From positions 1 through 20,376 of the IMG/VR virus record IMGVR_UViG_3300037963_004472: a DNA stretch of 20,376 nucleotides, one strand, 5' to 3'. Positions 1 through 6,047 of the stretch are shown here, one piece after another. Made by a program: the position numbers and the translations under genes. The stretch's first letter is position 1; each line of letters begins with the position of its first letter. Source of the DNA: a virus. Under the pieces are notes generated by a model, which saw only the letters and a program-made list of their open reading frames with translations, had not been told where the DNA came from and searched no databases.

Positions 1-323
1 ATTTAGACTGCAAAGATAAGTTTACAAGACAAGAGTTTATAGACGGTACATACACATATTCTTGGGATAAAGAAAGGTGGGAGCGTCTGAGAAAACAAGG
101 CTGGATAGAAGTTTGGAGACAAAGAAATAGAACTACTATAAAGTATTCTATATTTAAAACTTCGTTTAAGTGCAGCCAATTAATAAGTAGAATATATAGA
201 GTATTGTTAGGAGAAGAAGATCTACCAACATCACAAAGAAATATATTTTATGATAACAAATCATATACTGATAAAGTTTACAACAAAGCTATTGATGATA
301 TGATAAAAGATCCAGATAGATAA
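1..323 (+). CDS. Winged-helix-like small protein, 5' truncated
   Basis: This reading frame is already open at the window edge (first full codon at 3) and ends at TAA 321-323, leaving about 106 residues. The visible protein is basic and aromatic, with a stretch reading WDKERWERLRKQGWIEVWRQ and then a short beta-like stretch (TTIKYSIFKTS) and a helix (LISRIYRVLLGEEDLP). A helix, 'xGWIEVW' strand and hairpin followed by a further helix is the pattern of winged helix-turn-helix domains of the MarR type, where the strands form the wing. I recall similar small proteins beside structural genes in Bacteroidota phages. A DNA-binding role is inference; a late regulator or a packaging accessory are both possible. 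The next gene starts 1 nt after its stop, so the two are probably co-translated. Confidence 0.6.
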   Translation, partial: LDCKDKFTRQEFIDGTYTYSWDKERWERLRKQGWIEVWRQRNRTTIKYSIFKTSFKCSQLISRIYRVLLGEEDLPTSQRNIFYDNKSYTDKVYNKAIDDMIKDPDR

Positions 324-324
324 T

Positions 325-720
325 ATGGCGTTTAAACTAGGTTCATCAAGAAAATTTGAAGCTCGAGCTGGAAAGATTAAAAGAAGATTTAATTTTAAAG
401 CTGGAAATGAAATAGCACCTGGCACGCCTGTATTTAGAAAAAAGTTAGATGATGGAGTTTTAGCAGAAGCAAACAATGATGGAAGTATTTATGTAAGTAA
501 AGATATTGATGTAAATAGTCCAATGATGCAACAGGCTATAGCTCACGAAATGCAACACATAACAGCAATGAAAATAGGTCATGAAACTTATGATGATTAT
601 GCTGTTTACTATAAAGGTGAAACTTGGATAAGAGATAACGGATATGTTATAGATCCACACACTGGAGAAAGATACGAAGAAGGTAGTAGAGAGCTTCCTT
701 GGGAAAACAATAAGATATGA
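325..720 (+). CDS. Small HExxH metallopeptidase-like protein
   Basis: A 131-residue protein with the zinc-peptidase signature HEMQH at residues 74-78, inside the helix AIAHEMQHITAMKIG. In zincins the two histidines bind zinc and the glutamate activates water. The lead-in (PVFRKKLDDGVLAEAN, then GSIYVSKDI) looks like a small beta sheet, and the tail EEGSRELPWE (118-127) is a pattern I recall as conserved in homologues from Bacteroidota phages. No signal peptide is visible. A third zinc ligand is not obvious; E101-type or tail acidic residues are candidates. Its stop overlaps the next gene, a holin-like membrane protein, by 4 nt. That suggests either a lysis peptidase or, given the virion genes downstream, a maturation or entry protease. 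The fold call is fairly firm; the substrate is unknown. Confidence 0.75.
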   Translation: MAFKLGSSRKFEARAGKIKRRFNFKAGNEIAPGTPVFRKKLDDGVLAEANNDGSIYVSKDIDVNSPMMQQAIAHEMQHITAMKIGHETYDDYAVYYKGETWIRDNGYVIDPHTGERYEEGSRELPWENNKI

Positions 721-1139
721 TAAACAACTTAATAGGTGGCCTTTTTGGTAAGGTCGTAGAAAATGCAGAAGGTATCCTCGACAAAGTTATTACAACTGAC
801 AAAGAGAGAGATGAAGCTAAACTTGCTTTAAAATCTGTATTACTAGAAGCAGAGCGTGAAGCTTTTGCTAAAGAAGTAGAGGACAGAAAGTCTGCACGCG
901 ATATGTATAAAGACGATGCTATTATTCAAAAAGTATTAGCAACTTTATTTACTGTAGCATACTTTGGTATTACGTTTGTAATGTTTAAGTATTTTGTTAC
1001 TAAAAGCTTAGAGCTAGGTGAATTTGAAATCAGCTTTATATCAACGATATTTGGTGCTATGAGCGCTAAAGTAAATACAATTATAGACTTCTTCTTCGGT
1101 GGAAGCTCAAAGAAAAACGAACAATCAAAAGAAAAATAA
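717..1139 (+). CDS. Holin-like membrane protein, 3TM holin type
   Basis: A 140-residue protein. Residues 1-22 could form an amphipathic helix, residues 25-70 are a charged helix containing the pattern EVEDRKSARDMYKDD (53-67), and two hydrophobic segments follow at about 72-93 and 103-127. The end is a polar, lysine-rich tail. The charged helix with DRxSARxM followed by paired membrane helices is characteristic of the holin family described from gene transfer agents (GTA_holin_3TM). Such proteins sit in the inner membrane and open it for endolysin or host lysis. The ATG at 717 overlaps the stop of the metallopeptidase-like gene (ATGA), which indicates translational coupling. The two-segment count fits if the N-terminal helix is the third. 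A non-lysis membrane role cannot be excluded. Confidence 0.72.
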   Translation: MINNLIGGLFGKVVENAEGILDKVITTDKERDEAKLALKSVLLEAEREAFAKEVEDRKSARDMYKDDAIIQKVLATLFTVAYFGITFVMFKYFVTKSLELGEFEISFISTIFGAMSAKVNTIIDFFFGGSSKKNEQSKEK

Positions 1140-1140
1140 A

Positions 1141-1809
1141 ATGGGACAAAATTCAACAGAAGTAGCTTATGGCTTTGGTCAACTTGGTAGTGCTTACTCT
1201 GATATAGCTCAAGTAATAGTACCTCCAAAAGATCACGTTATTATAGCTATTCAGTTTTTAGACAAAAATACACCAACTGTATTAACGCCAGAAAAACTAG
1301 ATACAACAGGACCTGGTTACTTTGCAATATCAGGCTCAACAAGTGATCATGTAGACGCAGCAGGTAATAACTACTTTAACTTTAATGGTGTACACTCAAG
1401 CGAGATCGCTGATACAAATGTAGCAGCGGGAGATGATGTTACTTTAGAAACAGTAGCTTCACCAGCAAGTAAAATAAAAGTAGGTCAATATGTGTTATTA
1501 GTAAATGGTGATGCAGATGAGTCTGGTGCTACTGCTATGACTATAGATGCTGAAACTCCAGTGCCTATATATAGTGGTCCAAACCAGCAAGGAGTAAAGG
1601 TAATTGGTTATGATGGGGTTAGTAAAGTTAAATTATCTGCAGATATAACACCAACAGGTGATCAAGCTTTAGTTTTTATTGATGAGCAGCACGGCGCTGG
1701 AGGTATAACTTGCGCTTCGCAAGAATTTCCAGCTGGAATAACTATCTACGGTAGATGGACAGCTTTTAAGCCATCTGCAAGCGGTGTAATCTGTTACTTT
1801 GGGAAATAA
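1141..1809 (+). CDS. Putative virion surface protein
   Basis: A 222-residue protein, low in lysine and rich in Gly, Ala, Thr, Asp and Val, consistent with an all-beta virion protein. I chose ATG 1141, one base after the previous stop; the frame could open at 1099, but that would add a Lys/Asn/Gln-rich leader and a 41-nt overlap that look like a by-product of the upstream gene. The C-terminus (ITIYGRWTAFKPSASG followed by a YFGK end) resembles endings I recall in small structural proteins of marine phages. That ending and its position beside a lectin-like gene suggest a head fibre or decoration protein. The function is inferred from composition and neighbours, with no catalytic motif seen. Confidence 0.6.
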   Translation: MGQNSTEVAYGFGQLGSAYSDIAQVIVPPKDHVIIAIQFLDKNTPTVLTPEKLDTTGPGYFAISGSTSDHVDAAGNNYFNFNGVHSSEIADTNVAAGDDVTLETVASPASKIKVGQYVLLVNGDADESGATAMTIDAETPVPIYSGPNQQGVKVIGYDGVSKVKLSADITPTGDQALVFIDEQHGAGGITCASQEFPAGITIYGRWTAFKPSASGVICYFGK

Positions 1810-2499
1810 ATGTTAGGACTAGGAAATAGTATATCAGGCATGCCTTACGTGTCTTCTGCTTTTAATATAAACGATCTAAGTCCTCAATTATGGTTAGCGT
1901 TTAATACCGGTCAAGGAGCTATTACTGATGGTATACAATGGGATGATCAGTCTGGTAATAATAGACACGCTTCACAAACTACAGATGCTCAAGAGGGTAG
2001 TGGTTTTAGTGGTGGTGCTTTTGTTACTGATGCAAATAACAACGATAACTTAGACCTAGCTAGCACATTTAATCTAACTGGAGCTTATCACATGTTTGTA
2101 GTATTAAATTTATCAGAACAAAGCAATGAAACATTTGTGTCTAGTGTAAACAATACTAGCTTTATACGATTTGCACAAGGTGGTACAGCTACTAGTTACC
2201 GTATGAAAAACGGTGGTACTACTGTTAATATAACTTTAAGCGGAGGCTTTGGAACAGAAAAGGCTATAGCAGAAGTAACTAGAGATGGTAGTAATGATAT
2301 AAGAGTATTAAGAAACGGTTCTTCAATAGGTGTTGGAACAGGCTCTGGTACTTTTGCTTTTGAGCAAATAGGTACCTCATCTAACGGTTTAACTTCAGCC
2401 GAAGTACATGAAGTAGTTATATTTAACAGTATTTTAAGTAGTGAAAGTGCAGCAGATGTAAGAAACGATATAGCTAGTAGAACTAGTATATCTTTATAA
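1810..2499 (+). CDS. LamG/concanavalin-like virion adhesin
   Basis: A 229-residue protein whose N-terminal half reads LSPQLWLAFN, then IQWDDQSGNNRHASQ. This 'W x D x SGN xx ASQ' pattern is typical of LamG or concanavalin A-like lectin domains. Later strands also fit the family: YHMFVVLNLS, EKAIAEVTRDGSNDIRVLRNG and AEVHEVVIFNSILS. In that fold the last strands often read 'ihEviiyn'. Such domains in phages usually bind glycans on the cell surface or on the virion. The ATG directly follows the previous stop (gap of zero), so expression is coupled to the upstream beta-rich protein, and the two may form one surface appendage. The first 20 residues (MLGLGNSISGMPY) are a short lead, not a clear signal peptide. 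The ligand is unknown. Confidence 0.68.
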   Translation: MLGLGNSISGMPYVSSAFNINDLSPQLWLAFNTGQGAITDGIQWDDQSGNNRHASQTTDAQEGSGFSGGAFVTDANNNDNLDLASTFNLTGAYHMFVVLNLSEQSNETFVSSVNNTSFIRFAQGGTATSYRMKNGGTTVNITLSGGFGTEKAIAEVTRDGSNDIRVLRNGSSIGVGTGSGTFAFEQIGTSSNGLTSAEVHEVVIFNSILSSESAADVRNDIASRTSISL

Positions 2500-2524
2500 T
2501 ATTAATTTAATTAAATAAAAAAAA

Positions 2525-2827
2525 ATGGCAAAAAGAAAAACACCAAAGGTAAAAGACGTTATTGAAATTACGGCTAAACCAGAAAAAATTACTGAAGAGC
2601 AACTAAAAGATCTTCAAGGAACAGTTAATACAATGCATCGCTTACAGATGGATATAGGTATTACAGAATCTAGAAAACACGATTTACTTCATAACTTAAC
2701 CGTTGTTAGAGACAGAGTTACAGTTATGCAAAGTGATTTTGAAAAAGAATACGGTACTTATGATATAAACATGCAAGATGGTACCATAAATTATAAAGAA
2801 GATGTCGAAGCTGATAAGAAAGATTAG
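2525..2827 (+). CDS. Conserved coiled-coil protein, function unknown
   Basis: A 100-residue charged protein. After a basic start (MAKRKTPKVKDVIE), residues 20-80 are strongly helical and heptad-like (EEQLKDLQGTVNTMHRLQMD, then HDLLHNLTVVRDRVTVMQSD), and the tail carries EYGTYDINMQDGTINY. I recall proteins with this same ending beside the terminase genes of Bacteroidota phages, but with no assigned role. It follows a 25-nt A/T-only gap whose last nine bases before ATG are all A or nearly so. It ends in TAG, the only TAG stop in the window. Its last 26 nt overlap the next gene in another frame. An accessory role in virion assembly is plausible, but only from position. Confidence 0.7.
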   Translation: MAKRKTPKVKDVIEITAKPEKITEEQLKDLQGTVNTMHRLQMDIGITESRKHDLLHNLTVVRDRVTVMQSDFEKEYGTYDINMQDGTINYKEDVEADKKD

Positions 2828-3023
2828 TATCGGCAAAGACTATAAGAATGACGCCATGCACTATGCTGTTGGGCAAGAAGTGTATGGCGGTCATACTATT
2901 TGCGATATTATAGAAGAAAAAGACAAATATTCTATTTATATTAGAAAAGATAAAGTCGTTATACCTTGGAAAGACTTTAACAAGAACATGGCTGTTTCAG
3001 TCGAATATAATTTAGAGTATTAA
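2802..3023 (+). CDS. Small conserved protein, function unknown
   Basis: A 73-residue protein beginning inside the previous gene (26-nt overlap, different frame). The sequence pattern is a run of short beta strands: KISIGKDYKNDAMHYAVGQE, then HTICDIIEEKDKYSIYIRKD and VVIPWKDFNKNMAVSVEYNL. That suggests a small beta barrel of the SH3 or OB type. I recall homologues in Bacteroidota phages at the same place, and this supports the overlapping start. The stop overlaps the next ATG by one base (TAATG), so translation is likely to re-initiate. No function can be assigned from the sequence; a nucleic-acid or protein adaptor would fit the size and fold. Confidence 0.68.
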   Translation: MSKLIRKISIGKDYKNDAMHYAVGQEVYGGHTICDIIEEKDKYSIYIRKDKVVIPWKDFNKNMAVSVEYNLEY

Positions 3024-3613
3024 TGAAGGCGCCTTTTGATTTTGTTATAGAACCAAAAGGTAGTAGATATAATAATAGTAAAAAAGTTGGTGATAAAGAA
3101 CTAATATTAAATACAGAGATATTTAATCACGAGTTCATAAATCGTCACGCTATTGTTAAGTCTACACCAACAGCATTTGAAACTTGTATAAGCAAAAATG
3201 ATGAAGTTATTGTTCATCACAATGTTTTTAGAAGGTGGCACGATGTAAAAGGTAAAGAAAAAAATAGTAGATCTTTTTTTAATGAAAATACGTATTTAGT
3301 TAAAGAAGATCAAATATATCTATATAAGTCAAAAGATGAGTGGAAAGCTTGTAGTGGTTATTGTTTTGTACAACCTATAAAACAAAGAAACAAGCTAGCT
3401 GTAGGAGAAGAAGAAGGCTGTATTGGTATAGTTAAATATACTGACGGAGTTTATAAAAAAGAAGAGCTAGTAGGCTTTACACCATTTTCAACCTATGAGT
3501 TTATTATTAATGATACAAGGCTTTATAGGGTTATGAATAAATTTATTACAATTAAATATGAGTATCAAGGAAACGAAGAAGCGTATAATCCTAGCTGGGC
3601 GAAAAGCGGTTGA
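3023..3613 (+). CDS. Tandem GroES-like (co-chaperonin-like) protein
   Basis: A 196-residue protein that appears to have two related halves. The first runs from FDFVIEP (residues 5-11) through NRHAIVKSTP, KNDEVIVHHN and YLVKEDQIYLY. The second runs from YCFVQPI (113-119) through IGIVKYTD, KKEELVGFTPFSTYEF and FITIKYEY. Each half has the order seen in GroES: an opening strand with a proline, a central 'G x V' strand, a 'K x x D x V' turn, then a closing strand that reports the cofactor-free barrel edge. Some phages encode GroES analogues (T4 gp31 type) so that host chaperonin can fold the capsid protein. A structural use of the same barrel is also possible. The final 56 nt overlap the next gene in another frame. 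Confidence 0.62.
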   Translation: MKAPFDFVIEPKGSRYNNSKKVGDKELILNTEIFNHEFINRHAIVKSTPTAFETCISKNDEVIVHHNVFRRWHDVKGKEKNSRSFFNENTYLVKEDQIYLYKSKDEWKACSGYCFVQPIKQRNKLAVGEEEGCIGIVKYTDGVYKKEELVGFTPFSTYEFIINDTRLYRVMNKFITIKYEYQGNEEAYNPSWAKSG

Positions 3614-3836
3614 TGAGTTGATTAAAGTTGCGGAAGAACAAATTATCACTAACACTGAAGATGATGTATCTGCTGATCGACTAAAAAATGCTGCGGCTAC
3701 TAAAAAGCTAGCTATATTTGATGCATTTGAAATACTCAACCGCGTACAAGAAGAAGAAAATATTTTGGAAGGAAAGACACCTGAAGAAAAAGAAGAAAGA
3801 GTATTTAAAGGTTTCGCGGAAGGCAGATCAAAGTAA
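3558..3836 (+). CDS. Conserved helical protein; candidate small terminase subunit
   Basis: A 92-residue, almost wholly helical, charged protein (AGRKAVDELIKVAEEQII, ADRLKNAAATKKLAIFDAF, EILNRVQEEENILEGKTPEE). It starts 56 nt inside the GroES-like gene in another frame. Because both the end of that protein (EYQGNEEAYNPSWAKSG) and this one's AGRKAVDEL start look like patterns I recall from relatives, the overlap is probably genuine. It ends in TAATG shared with the large terminase start. In many tailed phages the small terminase, which recognises genome ends and forms a ring with TerL, is the gene directly upstream of terL, and it is small and helical. I see no helix-turn-helix motif, so this is a positional guess. 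Confidence 0.55.
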   Translation: MSIKETKKRIILAGRKAVDELIKVAEEQIITNTEDDVSADRLKNAAATKKLAIFDAFEILNRVQEEENILEGKTPEEKEERVFKGFAEGRSK

Positions 3837-6046
3837 TGTACGAACAAAGTTTATATAAAATAGTTGAACCAGTTAAGAAGACTACAATAAGTCGACTTAA
3901 CAAAAAACGTAAATGGGAATATGGATACAATAAAGAACATGATATTGTGGTTATCTCAAAAACTGGAAAAATTGGACAGATACTGGAGATACAAGGTTTG
4001 CGAATTGGGTTGCCACCTAAACCGCAAGCAGTGCACGTGCACAACAACAAGTGGCAAAAAATAGAATACCCTAAAGAGTTAAATAAACTTAAAAATATCT
4101 TTGACTGGAGAGCTTATCCAGAAGAAAGCAAAGATCAGTGGTATGATTTTATAGACGAAGAGTTTAAACGTAGAGATGAAGGCTTTTGGTTTATGAACAA
4201 TGACGAACCTACTTACATAACAGGTAGTCATTATATGTATTTGCAATGGAGTAAAATTGATGTTGGCGCTCCAGATTTTAGAGAAGCCAACAGATTGTTC
4301 TTTATATTTTGGGAGGCGTGTAAAGCTGATAAACGTTGCTATGGTATGTGTTATTTAAAAAACAGGCGTAGTGGTTTTTCGTTTATGAGTTCTGCTGAAA
4401 CAGTTAACTTAGCTACTATATCAAGTGATTCTAGATATGGAATACTATCTAAGAGTGGTGCTGATGCTAAAAAAATGTTTACCGATAAAGTTGTTCCAAT
4501 ATCTATCAATTATCCGTTTTTCTTTAAACCGATACAAGATGGTATGGACAGACCTAAAAGTGAACTTGCTTATAGAGTTCCTGCAAGTAAGTTTACGCGT
4601 AGGAAAATTACTGCGAACGAAAAGCAGGAAGAGCTGGTTGGACTTGACACTACTATTGATTGGAAAAACACAGGTGATAACAGTTATGACGGTGAAAAAC
4701 TCAGTCTGCTAGTTCACGATGAAAGTGGTAAGTGGGAAAGACCTGATAATATTCTAAACAACTGGCGTGTAACAAAAACTTGTTTACGCCTTGGTAGTAG
4801 GATTATAGGTAAGTGTATGATGGGTTCAACGAGCAATGCTCTTGATAAAGGTGGAGATAATTTTAAAAAATTGTATAACGACAGTGATGTCACAAAAAGA
4901 AATAGAAATGGTCAAACACGTTCTGGTTTATATTCTTTGTTTATCCCAATGGAATGGAACTATGAAGGCTTTATTGACGAGTATGGACGACCAGTTTTCA
5001 ACACACCTGGACGAGAGTGTTATGGACCCGACGGTGAACTAATAGATATAGGTGTAATTGATCATTGGAATAATGAAGCTGAGGGATTAAAAAATGATCA
5101 AGATGCTTTAAACGAATTTTACAGACAGTTTCCAAGAACTGAAGAGCACGCGTTTAGAGATGAAACAAAAAATAGTATATTTAATTTAGTTAAAATATAC
5201 GAACAGATAGATTACAATGAAGAACTTGGAAGATCTTTAGGTTTATCAGTTGGAAACTTCCAATGGGTTAACGGAGTAAAAGACACAAATGTTATATTTT
5301 ACCCAGATCCTAATGGTAGGTTTAAAGTTAGCTGGATACCTAAAGTTCAAATGCAAAACAGAGTAATAGATAAAAATGGAATTAAATACCCAGGAAATGA
5401 ACATATTGGTGCGTTTGGTTGTGATAGCTATGATATTAGCGGTACTGTGGACGGTCGTGGATCCAAAGGATCGCTCCATGGATTAACAAAGTTTTCAATG
5501 GAAGACGCTCCGCCAAACCATTTTTTCTTAGAGTATTTATGTAGACCTCAAACCGCTGAAATATTTTTTGAAGATGTATTGATGGCGTTAGTATTTTACG
5601 GTATGCCAATACTTGCAGAAAATAATAAACCAAGATTATTATATTATCTAAGACGTAGAGGTTATAGAGGTTTTAGTATGAATAGACCAGACAAAGTTTG
5701 GAATAAATTATCAGTAGCTGAAAAAGAAGTTGGTGGTATACCAAACTCTAGTGAAGATATAAAGCAAGCTCATGCAGCCGCTATAGAAATGTATATTCAA
5801 AACCATGTTGGCATGATGCCTGATAATACTTTTGGAGATTTATATTTTAATGATCTTCTAAATGATTGGGCTAAATTTGACATAAACAAAAGAACTAAGT
5901 TTGATGCTAGTATTAGCTCTGGCTTAGCAATAATGGCTTGTAATAGACATTTGTATAGACCTAATCCCAAAAAAGAAAAAAGTAAATTAAACGTAAGTAT
6001 TTCAAGATATACAAATACTGGCTCAATGTCAAAAATAATAAAATAA
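3836..6046 (+). CDS. terL: Terminase large subunit (DNA packaging motor)
   Basis: A 736-residue protein that should pump phage DNA into the prohead with ATP and cut the genome. A Walker A-like motif is visible as NRRSGFSFM (about 176-184), in the arginine-first form common in terminases. A Walker B follows as LSLLVHDE, with the acidic pair D295/E296. The coupling motif is near MGSTSN (329-334). The C-terminal part looks like an RNase H-type nuclease: FGCDSYDISG supplies Asp 530 in the first strand, HFFLEYLCRP carries a second acidic residue, and FDASISSGLA (689-698) supplies a late Asp. The sequence and length resemble crAss-like and marine Bacteroidota phage terminases. The start overlaps the previous stop by one base. 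The portal gene begins one base after the stop. Confidence 0.93.
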   Translation: MYEQSLYKIVEPVKKTTISRLNKKRKWEYGYNKEHDIVVISKTGKIGQILEIQGLRIGLPPKPQAVHVHNNKWQKIEYPKELNKLKNIFDWRAYPEESKDQWYDFIDEEFKRRDEGFWFMNNDEPTYITGSHYMYLQWSKIDVGAPDFREANRLFFIFWEACKADKRCYGMCYLKNRRSGFSFMSSAETVNLATISSDSRYGILSKSGADAKKMFTDKVVPISINYPFFFKPIQDGMDRPKSELAYRVPASKFTRRKITANEKQEELVGLDTTIDWKNTGDNSYDGEKLSLLVHDESGKWERPDNILNNWRVTKTCLRLGSRIIGKCMMGSTSNALDKGGDNFKKLYNDSDVTKRNRNGQTRSGLYSLFIPMEWNYEGFIDEYGRPVFNTPGRECYGPDGELIDIGVIDHWNNEAEGLKNDQDALNEFYRQFPRTEEHAFRDETKNSIFNLVKIYEQIDYNEELGRSLGLSVGNFQWVNGVKDTNVIFYPDPNGRFKVSWIPKVQMQNRVIDKNGIKYPGNEHIGAFGCDSYDISGTVDGRGSKGSLHGLTKFSMEDAPPNHFFLEYLCRPQTAEIFFEDVLMALVFYGMPILAENNKPRLLYYLRRRGYRGFSMNRPDKVWNKLSVAEKEVGGIPNSSEDIKQAHAAAIEMYIQNHVGMMPDNTFGDLYFNDLLNDWAKFDINKRTKFDASISSGLAIMACNRHLYRPNPKKEKSKLNVSISRYTNTGSMSKIIK

Positions 6047-6047
6047 T

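Noticed and set aside
1099-1140. Longer start for the 1141-1809 gene
   Set aside because: The extra 14 residues are Lys/Asn/Gln-rich and come from the 3' end of the holin-like gene; ATG 1141 follows the stop by one base, like the neighbours.
2500-2524. Inverted repeat TTAATTTAATTAA as a terminator or operator
   Set aside because: It is A/T-only, would form at most a five-pair weak stem and lies in a background where such repeats arise by chance.
3488-3847. 119-codon frame on the minus strand
   Set aside because: It is opposite two well-supported + strand genes and reads as a low-information shadow with runs of Ser and Phe.
4425-5042. Two + strand frames inside terL
   Set aside because: They overlap the Walker B region of the terminase in another frame and show no recognisable protein pattern.
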